From positions 1 to 64,000 of the forward strand of contig NZ_FRDH01000009.1 of NCBI RefSeq assembly GCF_900143205.1: DNA of 64,000 nt, read 5' to 3'. This document shows, one piece after another, positions 34,289 through 42,233 of this stretch; within the stretch, counting starts at the first letter, position 1; each line of letters begins with the position of its first letter. Source of the stretch: Butyrivibrio hungatei DSM 14810. GTDB taxonomy: Bacteria > Bacillota > Clostridia > Lachnospirales > Lachnospiraceae. The notes beneath the pieces were generated by a model that searched no databases, was not told the DNA's origin, and saw only the letters and a list, made by a program, of their open reading frames with translations. A program made the position numbers and the translations under genes.

Positions 34289-34366
34289 TAAACTAAAATT
34301 ACGATTCAAGATTTTAAATCACTATATCTTGTGGTCACAATTTAATGATAGTACATTATATTGTTT
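34289..34366 (-). promoter_or_regulatory. nrdD promoter with two NrdR boxes
   Basis: Compared with the NrdR consensus ACACWATATATWGTGT, 34319-34334 matches at 13 of 16 positions and 34351-34366 at 12 of 16. Their starts are exactly 32 bases apart, the three-helical-turn spacing typical of paired NrdR sites. On the minus strand a candidate promoter, TTGTGA (34332-34337 region) and TAAAAT about 18 bases downstream, overlaps the proximal box. NrdR would repress when (d)ATP is plentiful. The nrdR gene itself is not in the window. Confidence 0.75.
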
Positions 34367-34385
34367 AATTCAAGTAAGTAAATTA

Positions 34386-35204
34386 TTAATTTTTTCTTAC
34401 CAATTCCAGTCTATTGTGCAGTCTGCATATGTGTTCTAGCGTTTTCGGGTCCTCAACTTTTTTTCCTGAGAAATAAAAATCTGTATTACACTGGCACAAC
34501 ATATTGTGGTAGTCTTCAAAATAAATCACTTTATCTTGATCTGATGACATATTAAGTCCAAGAACGTCTGCTAAATGGTGGATAGTTCCATAATTTCCAT
34601 CAATCAGAAGCGTATCATCCCCAAAGTATCTCCTGTACTCTGGCTTGAAATAGTTGAAATGTGTGCACCCAAGAACCAGTGCGCAGTATTTATCTTTATC
34701 GAAGGCAGAAAATTGCTCCTCGATATATTTGTGAACGTCCTCCGAATCAAACTCCTCACGCTCAGCAAACTCTACTAGTCTAGGCATGGCAAGAAGGTCT
34801 ACTCTGTGCTCTTCATCAACTCTGTGAAGAAGATCTTTGAGCTTATCTTCTCTTATTGTGACCGGAGTCGCAATGACCATTATACGCTTTTTATCTGTCA
34901 CTTCAACAGCCGGTTTTACGGCAGGTTCCATACCAAGAATCGGTATGTCAAATCTCCTTCGAAGCTCCTTGATTGCCACGCTGGTAGCTGTATTGCAAGC
35001 CACAACAATTGCCTCTGCTCCCTGATCGATCAGGAATTCTGCAATATTAATTGCGTAGCCTGTTATCTGCTCAGGAGTCTTAAGACCATAAGGCACATGC
35101 TCTGTATCTGCGTAAAATATGTATTTTTCATTTGGCAATCTGTGATAAGCTTCATGCAAAACAGACATTCCGCCTATACCAGAATCGAAAATGCCAATCT
35201 TCAT
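34386..35204 (-). CDS. murI: Glutamate racemase
   Basis: 272 residues with AAGAGGAAAC before the ATG. Signatures include F-D-S-G-I-G-G-M-S-V, the two catalytic Cys motifs V-A-C-N-T-A near 70 and L-G-C-T-H-F near 180. It makes D-glutamate for peptidoglycan. It is transcribed alone; the divergent small gene at 35235 starts only 30 bases from it, so their promoters must overlap the opposing coding ends. Confidence 0.93.
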   Translation of the reverse strand: MKIGIFDSGIGGMSVLHEAYHRLPNEKYIFYADTEHVPYGLKTPEQITGYAINIAEFLIDQGAEAIVVACNTATSVAIKELRRRFDIPILGMEPAVKPAVEVTDKKRIMVIATPVTIREDKLKDLLHRVDEEHRVDLLAMPRLVEFAEREEFDSEDVHKYIEEQFSAFDKDKYCALVLGCTHFNYFKPEYRRYFGDDTLLIDGNYGTIHHLADVLGLNMSSDQDKVIYFEDYHNMLCQCNTDFYFSGKKVEDPKTLEHICRLHNRLELVRKN

Positions 35205-35219
35205 AATTGTTTCCTCTTT

Positions 35220-35228
35220 TGCTATACT
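35220..35228 (+). promoter_or_regulatory. Extended -10 promoter abutting the start of the 35235 gene
   Basis: TGC-TATACT (35220-35228) forms an extended -10 element. The ATG follows after exactly 6 bases, predicting a leaderless mRNA. Confidence 0.5.
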
Positions 35229-35234
35229 AATGAT

Positions 35235-35684
35235 ATGAGCGAGAAAAAATTTGACGAATTACAAAAATTATATGACAACACAAAAATAGGATCTCTTGTA
35301 CAGGAGATCTGTGAGTACTATGCAACTAAAGATGGTTATGAGGAAAATTCATATCAGGATGAGATTGAGCCTCCTGAAATAGTGGAATCTATCTACATTC
35401 TATTCTGTCTGCAGTCAAGAGAGCAGATTCTTGACGAATTCTCTCTGGTGCAAAAGAAATATCCTACACTATACACATCTATAAAGTCACTGCACGGAAC
35501 TCTTCTGGTAAACATGGATTACCAGTCATTAGAAAAAACTTGTGCTCAAAAAATTGCTGATCACGCCAAGGATACCAGTGTGGAAGAAGTTCTTTCCCAC
35601 GCCGATACCTTCTCACGTTCTAGTAATACTCTTTTAGAAGCACAGGACAGGTTTTATTCCTGGCTTCATTCCAGAAGTAGATAA
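35235..35684 (+). CDS. Uncharacterised 149-residue protein
   Basis: I do not recognise this family. The ATG at 35235 gives a soluble, predominantly helical protein of 149 residues, rich in Glu, Ser and Leu, without signal peptide, membrane segment or cysteine cluster. The opening E-K-K-F-D-E-L-Q-K-L-Y and the centre I-L-F-C-L-Q-S-R-E-Q-I-L-D-E-F are amphipathic helices. A longer open frame upstream overlaps murI antisense and has no start site, so it is rejected. The gene lies between murI (divergent) and the SH3 protein (convergent, one base apart). A -10 element 6 bases before the ATG supports it being a real gene. Confidence 0.65.
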   Translation: MSEKKFDELQKLYDNTKIGSLVQEICEYYATKDGYEENSYQDEIEPPEIVESIYILFCLQSREQILDEFSLVQKKYPTLYTSIKSLHGTLLVNMDYQSLEKTCAQKIADHAKDTSVEEVLSHADTFSRSSNTLLEAQDRFYSWLHSRSR

Positions 35685-35685
35685 T

Positions 35686-36360
35686 TTATTCTTTAAGGTA
35701 TTTCATGGATGCGTAAACCTGCTGGCCCTCATATTCCACAAGAGCCCAGGAACCATCCTCTGCTACAGCTATTCTCTTAAGCTGTGTTCCCTCGTCAACA
35801 GTTCCAACCTTTGCACTGTCTGTACTTGGGCCAGAACGCAGGTTAAGAGATGATGCACCTGTCACAGTTACCGTATCATTCTTTTCTACAAAACCAGTTG
35901 GAAGCGCAGTTACTTCAGTCTGCTGCTCGTCTGGATCATTGAGATATTTATCAAACACTTTCACCTTAACAGCAAAAGCGATCATAACCAAAATGAAAAC
36001 ACCAGTAATAATGGATGCGATCCTTACAAGGAGTTCAGGCGTAATTCCGCCGCGCTCCTCATCTTCTTCATCCTCTTCAGCGTCCTCATAGTCCTCTTCG
36101 TCGTACTCTTCCTCATAATCCTCTTCGTCGTACTCGTCTTCAGAATCTTCATGACGTTCTTCTCTGCGAGGCTCTTCCAAAGACTCCTTTTGTCTCTCTT
36201 TGAAGTACTCTTCTCTTTCCTCAGCGTTAAAGAAATTATACGGATCCACGATCTCGATATTATTGATCTCTGTAGTTTCTGAAAGATCTTTTTTCACTTC
36301 TTCGTTTTTTTCAGACTCTCTTTTCTTGTAATCTGAAAAATTAGCAATCTTATCAGCCAA
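35686..36360 (-). CDS. Single-pass membrane protein with acidic cytoplasmic region and SH3-like domain
   Basis: 224 residues from a TTG codon (36358-36360) with AGGAG upstream. Residues 1-105 are cytoplasmic and highly charged; about 60-102 are almost all Asp, Glu and Tyr. A membrane segment (about 110-130) is followed by an extracellular bacterial SH3 domain (about 155-222, with S-L-N-L-R-S-G-P-S-T and W-A-L-V-E-Y). SH3b domains usually bind peptidoglycan. It is third in a trmB-trxA-SH3 run, separated from trxA by a hairpin that may attenuate it. Confidence 0.78.
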   Translation of the reverse strand: MADKIANFSDYKKRESEKNEEVKKDLSETTEINNIEIVDPYNFFNAEEREEYFKERQKESLEEPRREERHEDSEDEYDEEDYEEEYDEEDYEDAEEDEEDEERGGITPELLVRIASIITGVFILVMIAFAVKVKVFDKYLNDPDEQQTEVTALPTGFVEKNDTVTVTGASSLNLRSGPSTDSAKVGTVDEGTQLKRIAVAEDGSWALVEYEGQQVYASMKYLKE

Positions 36361-36384
36361 AACTTACTCCTATCAGTTCTGATT

Positions 36385-36415
36385 AAACTAAAGTGCTGAC
36401 CTATTAGGCCAGCAC
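36385..36415 (-). terminator. Hairpin enclosing the trxA stop codon
   Basis: GTGCTG-x-CCT/AGG-x-CAGCAC (36393-36402 and 36406-36415 region) forms a stem whose loop contains the trxA stop codon (36404-36406). TTTAGTTTAAT follows on the minus strand, a modest U-tract. Confidence 0.6.
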
Positions 36416-36724
36416 CTTGTCTATAATTCCTTGTAATTTTGATTTATTAAGTGCTCCAACTGCTGTCTCAACAACTTCGCCATTCTTGAAGAAAGCAAAC
36501 ATTGGAATAGACATTACATTGTACTTCTGGGCCACATCAGGTGACTGGTCAACATTTATCTTACCGACCTTAAGTTCCCCCTCATACTCTTCAGCAAATT
36601 CATCGATCATTGGGGCCATCATCTTGCAAGGGCCGCACCAATCAGCTGAAAAATCAACCAATACTGGCAATTTGCTCTTTAAAACTTCTTCTTCGAAATT
36701 CTGGCTGTTTAATGTGTAATCCAT
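36404..36724 (-). CDS. trxA: Thioredoxin
   Basis: 106 residues with the redox-active W-C-G-P-C-K near 29-34 and the cis-Pro segment M-S-I-P-M-F. A general cytoplasmic disulfide reductase. Its start overlaps the trmB stop codon by one base (TAATG), so the two are translationally coupled. Confidence 0.95.
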   Translation of the reverse strand: MDYTLNSQNFEEEVLKSKLPVLVDFSADWCGPCKMMAPMIDEFAEEYEGELKVGKINVDQSPDVAQKYNVMSIPMFAFFKNGEVVETAVGALNKSKLQGIIDKVLA

Positions 36725-37377
36725 TACGTTGTCCCCTTTCTGCTTACAATATATTTATATATTGGGTTGCCAATTGATGAGAACTTCTCTTCATACTCCG
36801 TCATCACGTTACCCTCATTCATGGTCTCATCGTGATGAAGATCGTATGTAACAGCATCTAAGTTCCAACCTGCCGGCTCAACCTCATCAAGCGCGAACTG
36901 GAAAAGATCCTTGTTATCAGTCTTGAACTCTACAACTCCGTCCTTTTTAAGGATCTTGTCATATCTTCCAAGGAACTCCCTTGAAGGAAGTCTTCTCTTA
37001 GCATGTCTGTCCTTTGGCCAAGGATCTGAGAAGTTAAGATAAATCTTACCAACTTCAGATGGAGCAAAAACATCAGTGATATTCTCTGCTTCCATTCTGA
37101 TAAATTTCACATTAGGTAAAAGAAGCTGTTCCTGCTTCTGGATCGCTCTGAGAAGTACACTGGAATACTTTTCAATTCCTACGTAATTGATATCAGGATT
37201 GAGAGCTGCCATATCCATCAGGAATCTTCCCTTTCCCATACCAATCTCGATATGTATTTCGTTGTCATTTCCAAAGACTTCTTTTTTCCAAAGTCCTTTT
37301 TTCTTCTCTGGATCCTTGATAGTAAACTCGCTATCAGCGATTACCTCTCTGGATCCCGCGATATTTCGTAAACGCAT
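36724..37377 (-). CDS. trmB: tRNA (guanine-N7-)-methyltransferase
   Basis: 217 residues. The SAM-binding motif I-E-I-G-M-G-K-G-R-F lies near 50-60, and L-N-F-S-D-P-W-P-K-D-R-H-A-K-R-R is the signature of TrmB, which makes m7G46 in tRNA. It is the first gene of the trmB-trxA pair and is divergent from the carboxypeptidase gene. Confidence 0.94.
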   Translation of the reverse strand: MRLRNIAGSREVIADSEFTIKDPEKKKGLWKKEVFGNDNEIHIEIGMGKGRFLMDMAALNPDINYVGIEKYSSVLLRAIQKQEQLLLPNVKFIRMEAENITDVFAPSEVGKIYLNFSDPWPKDRHAKRRLPSREFLGRYDKILKKDGVVEFKTDNKDLFQFALDEVEPAGWNLDAVTYDLHHDETMNEGNVMTEYEEKFSSIGNPIYKYIVSRKGTT

Positions 37378-37430
37378 TCCATTTCCTACCTGTAATTCTT
37401 ATAAAAGAATTTTACAACATTTGCTCCAAG

Positions 37431-37460
37431 TTGAAAAGTTCTGTTCAAATATTGTATGAT
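37431..37460 (+). promoter_or_regulatory. Promoter of the DD-carboxypeptidase gene
   Basis: TTGAAA (37431-37436), 18-base spacer, TATGAT (37455-37460). The ATG at 37470 comes only 9 bases later, so the mRNA should have almost no leader. Confidence 0.6.
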
Positions 37461-37469
37461 TTACATGTT

Positions 37470-38921
37470 ATGATTTTATCTTTATTTACTAACAAAAAGA
37501 ACTGCATATTTAAGATAATCTCAGCTCTTCTGACGTTTACGATCTGCGCATGTGCCTTTACGCTTGATGTTCATGCTGATACGCCCAATTACGAAGAAGC
37601 TGCTGCCCAAAGGAAGACCCTTCCTATCCAAAGCAACGGCACTCCTAACTGGCCCGAAGGTCCGGAAGTATCTGCTGAATCAGCTATTGTCATGGAGGTT
37701 AACACCGGCACGATCCTTTATGCCAAGAACATCCATGAAGAGCTCTATCCTGCCAGCACTACCAAGATCATGACTTGCCTTTTAGCAGCTGAAAATGCGG
37801 CCCTTAGTGATATGGTGACCTTTTCACATGATGCAGTATTTAGTGTTCCTCATGATGGTTCCAGCATTGGCATGGACGTAGGCGAATCCATAACCCTTGA
37901 GCAAGCCCTCTACGGAATCATGGTTGGAAGTGCCAATGAAGTTGCAAATGCTGTTGCAGAACATGTAAGCGGCAGTATAGACAATTTCATCAAGCTCATG
38001 AATGACAAGGCAAAGTCCCTTGGTTGCACCAACACACATTTTGCTAACACAAATGGTCTTCAGGAAGATAACCACTACACAAGTGTTTACGACCTTGCTC
38101 TTATCTCTTCGGAGTTTTTTAGTAATGAACTGCTTTGTAATGTGGCCAACACTCCCAGGTACCATTTTGAACCGACAGCCACACAGCCAGATGAGTTCTA
38201 TCTAAATAACAAGCACAAGCTCATAACCGGCGAGATCAAATACGACGGAATAGTTGGAGGTAAGACTGGTTACACAGACCTTGCAAGAGAAACACTTGTT
38301 ACCTGTGCTGAGCGCGATGGCATGAAGCTTGTGTGCATAGTATTCATGGAAGAGTCACCTACACAGTTCACTGATACTGTTACGCTTTTCGACTACGCCT
38401 TTAACAATTTCCATCTAGTGAACGTTGCAGACAATGAGTCACGATATATGCCAAATGATTCATTGTTCTTTGAATCAGAAAATGACGTTTTTGGTAAGTC
38501 AGGTAACATCCTTAGTCTTGACGATACCAGCTCCATCATTTTGCCAAAGACCTCATCTATTAACGATACAAGTTACGCTGTGTCCTATGACCTTACTGTT
38601 CAGGAAAAAGAGGCATATCCTACAGCTCTTGCCAAAATAAGCTATACGTACAATAAAGTGCCTGTCGGCTACGCAATGCTGTGCTACTCATTGTCAAAGG
38701 CACCAAGCGATGCCACCCTTGGCGGCATGCACACAATCTACATAGATGTCAGGATCCTGCTTATAATTGCTGTAGCAATAATCATACTCCTTACCATCTT
38801 TGGTTCCGTAGGATCCAGAGCCTTCCATCATCGAACATTTAGCAGCAGAAGTGACAAGATACGATACAGACGTAGAAAAAGAGAATTCAAACGCGGCCGA
38901 TTCAAGAACAGGTTCAAATAA
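37470..38921 (+). CDS. D-alanyl-D-alanine carboxypeptidase (DacF/PBP5 type)
   Basis: 483 residues from the ATG at 37470. A signal peptide (to about residue 32, ...V-H-A-D) exports it. Penicillin-binding motifs of the S11 family are present: S-T-T-K near 95 (active Ser), S-A-N near 155, K-T-G near 265. A C-terminal domain leads to a membrane anchor (about 425-450) and a basic tail of some 30 residues. It trims the terminal D-Ala of peptidoglycan pentapeptides outside the membrane. No ribosome binding site precedes the start; see the promoter entry. DacF is a forespore protein in Bacillus, but the general PBP5 role fits here. Confidence 0.9.
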   Translation: MILSLFTNKKNCIFKIISALLTFTICACAFTLDVHADTPNYEEAAAQRKTLPIQSNGTPNWPEGPEVSAESAIVMEVNTGTILYAKNIHEELYPASTTKIMTCLLAAENAALSDMVTFSHDAVFSVPHDGSSIGMDVGESITLEQALYGIMVGSANEVANAVAEHVSGSIDNFIKLMNDKAKSLGCTNTHFANTNGLQEDNHYTSVYDLALISSEFFSNELLCNVANTPRYHFEPTATQPDEFYLNNKHKLITGEIKYDGIVGGKTGYTDLARETLVTCAERDGMKLVCIVFMEESPTQFTDTVTLFDYAFNNFHLVNVADNESRYMPNDSLFFESENDVFGKSGNILSLDDTSSIILPKTSSINDTSYAVSYDLTVQEKEAYPTALAKISYTYNKVPVGYAMLCYSLSKAPSDATLGGMHTIYIDVRILLIIAVAIIILLTIFGSVGSRAFHHRTFSSRSDKIRYRRRKREFKRGRFKNRFK

Positions 38922-38962
38922 AAAAAAGAGGTAGAATCACTGAGGATTCTGCCTCTTTTTTA
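38922..38962. terminator. Bidirectional terminator between the carboxypeptidase and exonuclease genes
   Basis: GAGG-x-AGAATC/GATTCT-x-CCTC (38928-38938 and 38945-38955) flanked by A-run and T-run. The exonuclease stop codon (38937-38939) lies inside the stem. Confidence 0.85.
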
Positions 38963-39875
38963 CTTTCCGTTGCTTATTCTTCATATCCTCCATATCTTCT
39001 GGAGAGATAAACTTACAGGTCTTAACTACAAATAATCTTCCATTCTCGGCTTTTTTGATTCTGACCTTAGCCTTCATAAATCCATGCTTGTCACAAAAAG
39101 CTACAGCATAATAATGCTTACCATTTGGAGAAAACCACTTTATCTTGCGTCTTAGATTCTTGTGGCAGATATAGCACTTTGTGCTCATTATCTCCATGTT
39201 CTCTAAGATATCTTCCTTAGTATCAAACTCACGGGAAATGTATTTCTCGTAGTTATCAAATACGATCCTGATCTCCTGTTTTTTGGACTTTGGAGTAACA
39301 TAAGTATCAAAGGAGATTCGCTTTAATACCCTCTCATCAAAGGTCTTAAAGATTTCTGCAGTGTATGCAGCATCGGCAAGGGCTCTATGAAATGGTATAT
39401 CACTATCTAGTTTAAGCTCTTCAACTGCTGTAGAAAGAGCCTTTCTGGTACGGCCATCATCATAAGCAAGGCTATATAACTTCTGAACATCATAAAATGC
39501 TATTGGTCTGTCAGCTAATAGAGGAAGTCCAAAGAAATCCAGGTTACTCTGAAACTCTCTTAGATCAAGCGGCCCCCAACTGCAAAACTTAGGCTCTGGA
39601 CCACACCACTCCAGGAAATCTCTGGCAACATCCTGAAAGCTTCCACCATTTTCAAGGTCTTCCATGGAAAGATGGATGAGCTTACCCGTTATCTTGTGCA
39701 TTTCCTTGAAAACCTGAGGTTTGATAAGCCTTGAAAACTCGCCGATCTTTTCCCTATTCTCATTAAGTTTTACTGCACCAATCTCGACAATCTCGAAGGT
39801 AAGAGTCTTACCGTCAAGTGTTGCTGGCGTCTCGCCCTGATTCCACTCAAGGTCAAAAACAATAAAATTACTCAT
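38937..39875 (-). CDS. DEDDh 3'-5' exonuclease family protein
   Basis: 312 residues. The exonuclease domain covers about 1-190: F-D-L-E-W-N (motif I, Asp and Glu), a central motif II region, and F-H-R-A-L-A-D-A (motif III, His and Asp). Residues 200-312 form a basic C-terminal region with C-Y-I-C-H and F-C-D-K-H, possibly a zinc-binding nucleic acid contact. This resembles the stand-alone inhibitor-of-KinA (KapD)/RNase T-like exonucleases, and the substrate is not evident. It follows the esterase gene by 15 bases. Confidence 0.8.
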   Translation of the reverse strand: MSNFIVFDLEWNQGETPATLDGKTLTFEIVEIGAVKLNENREKIGEFSRLIKPQVFKEMHKITGKLIHLSMEDLENGGSFQDVARDFLEWCGPEPKFCSWGPLDLREFQSNLDFFGLPLLADRPIAFYDVQKLYSLAYDDGRTRKALSTAVEELKLDSDIPFHRALADAAYTAEIFKTFDERVLKRISFDTYVTPKSKKQEIRIVFDNYEKYISREFDTKEDILENMEIMSTKCYICHKNLRRKIKWFSPNGKHYYAVAFCDKHGFMKAKVRIKKAENGRLFVVKTCKFISPEDMEDMKNKQRKVKKRQNPQ

Positions 39876-39890
39876 ATAACGATTCTTTCT

Positions 39891-40718
39891 TTAAAAGAAC
39901 TTTTTTAACCAGTTAGTAGCAAGGTCTATCCACACTTCTACTTCTGGAACCACTTCATTTCCCCAGTTACTAAGGGTAAGATCATTTGCAAGCGAAAGGC
40001 CATGCTCACCCTCTGGGAAAATGTGAAGCTCAGTATTTATATTCTCTCTTTTAAGAGCAGTAGCAAATAAAAGAGAATTCTCAACAGGAACGCATCCATC
40101 AGTGAATGTATGCCAGATGAAAGTCTTGGGAACGTCCTTGTTTACGCATTTTTCTAAAGAAAGCTCTTCTTTCTTTTCTTCGTATTTATCGCCTAGGAGA
40201 TGTTCAAATGAACCCTGATGAGCAAACTCTCCTGAAGTGATAACAGGATAACATAAAAGAAGTCCATTGGGACGAAGCTTCTCTTTTATCTCATCTGATG
40301 TTTCTCCCAAAAGAGCCTTAGAAACAAAATCTCTCTTCCACATGCAAGCATAGTTTGCTGCAAGATGTCCGCCTGCAGAACATCCTTCTACAATTATAGC
40401 ATCTTTGTCGACTTCCCATTCATCAGCATGTTCTCTGATGATGAGAATAGATCTTCCAAGCTCCAAAAGAGCTGTTGGAAAAACTGCTGGAGCACATGAA
40501 TATCTAAGTACTGCCGCATTAAAGCCCTTTGCCATAAAGCTAAGTGCCATTGGCTCAGCTTCTCTATCTGATGTGTATTCATAACCACCGCCTGGGCACA
40601 AAAGAACCAGCGGCCTCTTTGTAATCTTTAATGAATCTGAAGGCTGCTGAATATATACTGTGAGCTTTGCATAGTCTAATGAGCCCTCTTCTGTTATAGA
40701 AAATTCTTTGTAGATCAT
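39891..40718 (-). CDS. Alpha/beta-hydrolase, BD-FAE-like esterase
   Basis: 275 residues, no signal peptide. An oxyanion-hole segment C-P-G-G-G-Y-E-Y near 40, nucleophile elbow G-C-S-A-G-G near 115, Asp in H-T-F-T-D-G and His in E-H-G-L complete a catalytic triad. This family includes acetyl- and feruloyl-esterases that remove side groups from plant glycans. The exact substrate is not visible. GGGGGT precedes the ATG. It heads a two-gene run with the exonuclease. Confidence 0.8.
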   Translation of the reverse strand: MIYKEFSITEEGSLDYAKLTVYIQQPSDSLKITKRPLVLLCPGGGYEYTSDREAEPMALSFMAKGFNAAVLRYSCAPAVFPTALLELGRSILIIREHADEWEVDKDAIIVEGCSAGGHLAANYACMWKRDFVSKALLGETSDEIKEKLRPNGLLLCYPVITSGEFAHQGSFEHLLGDKYEEKKEELSLEKCVNKDVPKTFIWHTFTDGCVPVENSLLFATALKRENINTELHIFPEGEHGLSLANDLTLSNWGNEVVPEVEVWIDLATNWLKKFF

Positions 40719-40788
40719 CTTGTAACCCCCGTAATATCTAGTCTGTCCTATAAACTATAAAATGACAAAAAAATAATTGCAATATATA

Positions 40789-40817
40789 TTGACATTTTAT
40801 ATTGTGTACAATATAAT
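40789..40817 (+). promoter_or_regulatory. Glutathione peroxidase-family promoter with palindromic operator
   Basis: TTGACA (40789-40794), 17-base spacer, TATAAT (40812-40817). A perfect inverted repeat TTATATTGT-GT-ACAATATAA (40797-40816) fills the spacer and overlaps the -10, the classic place for a repressor. It differs from the PerR box in spacing. Confidence 0.75.
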
Positions 40818-40873
40818 TACATTAAATTAAATGATTGGTTGCGCTTACTTTTATAAAAATGGAGGTAAAAATA

Positions 40874-41416
40874 ATGGGTTTCTATGATTATTCAGTAACT
40901 GATGCTCAGGGAAACGAATTCTCTCTTGAGAACTACAAGGGTAAAGTTGTTCTTGTTGTTAATACTGCCACTGGTTGCGGATTCACTCCTCATTACAAAG
41001 ACATTGAGGAAATGTATGAACAGTTCCATGAGCATGGCTTTGAAGTTCTTGATATTCCTTGTAATCAGTTTGCAGGCCAGACTCCTGGTACTGATGAAGA
41101 GATTCACGAGTTCTGCCAGCTTCATTACAACACCAAATTCCCTCAGATGAAAAAAGCTGATGTAAACGGTGAGAATCAGCTTCCTGTATTTAAGTTCCTT
41201 AAAGAGCAGAAGGGCTTTGAAGGCTTTGGAATCGGTCCTGCTGCCCTTGCAATGAATGTTATGCTCAAGAAGATCGACAAGGATTACAAGAAAAATCCTG
41301 ACATCAAGTGGAACTTCACAAAGTTCGTAGTTGACCGCGAAGGCAATGTTGTTGCCCGCTTCGAGCCAACTGAGAAAATGGAAAAAGTTGCTGCTTGCGT
41401 AGCATCCCTCATCTGA
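40874..41416 (+). CDS. Glutathione peroxidase family protein (thiol peroxidase)
   Basis: 180 residues from the ATG at 40874 with GGAGG upstream; 13 upstream codons in frame have no site. The peroxidatic Cys lies in N-T-A-T-G-C-G-F-T near 36, with Gln in C-N-Q-F near 71 and Trp in K-W-N-F-T-K-F near 133. In bacteria such enzymes generally use thioredoxin rather than glutathione, and a thioredoxin gene is in this window. It is a defence against peroxides in the cytoplasm. Confidence 0.93.
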   Translation: MGFYDYSVTDAQGNEFSLENYKGKVVLVVNTATGCGFTPHYKDIEEMYEQFHEHGFEVLDIPCNQFAGQTPGTDEEIHEFCQLHYNTKFPQMKKADVNGENQLPVFKFLKEQKGFEGFGIGPAALAMNVMLKKIDKDYKKNPDIKWNFTKFVVDREGNVVARFEPTEKMEKVAACVASLI

Positions 41417-41422
41417 TATTTC

Positions 41423-42232
41423 TTAAATAAACTTCTTAACTGATACAAAAAGGCGTCCTTTGCGTGTTACATTTTGTTGTCCTTGGTAGATAAATTTGCC
41501 ATGGCCACGAACTGACACCCGGGCGCCTTCTTTTAGATCATAGCCGCCGCTGTAGGCTGTCCTTCCATCAATAAAAACTGATTCAGACTCAATAAGCTTT
41601 TGAGCTTCCGACCTTGATAAATGGTACACAAATGCCAGGATCGCATCTATTCTCTCAGAAGCAACACTTCCTTGTATCTCCTCAAACTCAGGTCTGATGT
41701 CACATTCACTGGCGTTTACAACTTCGCACTTAACAGAAGTGTGCCTGATCCTTATGAGTTCTTTGCATATCATCTGCGCAATCTCAGGTGTTGCAAACAC
41801 GTAGGCCTGCTTGTCTCCAGATAAGATATCTCCTATCTGATCTCTTTCTATCCCAAGATTCATAAGGCTTCCAAGATAATCTCTGTGATTTAGATCATCT
41901 GAAAACTTACTGTTTACCGGCTTAATGCTGACACAGCTTAGAACTGTCTGCTGACTTTTTTCTGATAAAAGAAATGTCTCTTCATCCATATAATCTGGTA
42001 AAAAACAGACCATAGCTCTTTCAGCGTCATCAAATCCGCCATAGATCACATACCTTGCGCCGCAGTATTCATGCACGTTTGAAGATACTCCTTCGCTAGC
42101 AAGGATCTGATGAAACATAGCGATTTCTGAAACAGACAAAAAGTCTGTGTGAGTTATAAAGTTGTTCATATATGCTCTGGTAGCAAGATCTTTTACCCTA
42201 CCAGCCAGAAAATCCTTTGATTTTTCTTCCAT
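41423..42232 (-). CDS. ylmH: YlmH-like S4 RNA-binding protein
   Basis: 269 residues from the ATG at 42230-42232, one base after the NUDIX stop; an upstream TTG is less likely. An N-terminal YlmH-type domain (about 1-175, with F-L-S-V-S-E-I-A-M-F and Y-L-G-S-L-M-N-L-G-I-E-R) precedes an S4 domain (about 185-265, with R-I-D-A-I-L-A-F-V-Y-H-L-S-R-S-E-A-Q and F-I-D-G-R). YlmH binds 50S subunits and has been linked to ribosome rescue. In many Firmicutes it sits next to divIVA; here it follows a NUDIX gene instead. Confidence 0.88.
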   Translation of the reverse strand: MEEKSKDFLAGRVKDLATRAYMNNFITHTDFLSVSEIAMFHQILASEGVSSNVHEYCGARYVIYGGFDDAERAMVCFLPDYMDEETFLLSEKSQQTVLSCVSIKPVNSKFSDDLNHRDYLGSLMNLGIERDQIGDILSGDKQAYVFATPEIAQMICKELIRIRHTSVKCEVVNASECDIRPEFEEIQGSVASERIDAILAFVYHLSRSEAQKLIESESVFIDGRTAYSGGYDLKEGARVSVRGHGKFIYQGQQNVTRKGRLFVSVKKFI

Positions 42233-42233
42233 T

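Noticed and set aside
35686-36360. The acidic stretch of the SH3 protein as an assembly artefact or repeat expansion
   Set aside because: The Asp/Glu/Tyr run keeps frame and is flanked by normal sequence and a membrane segment; such acidic linkers are common in membrane-anchored Firmicutes proteins.
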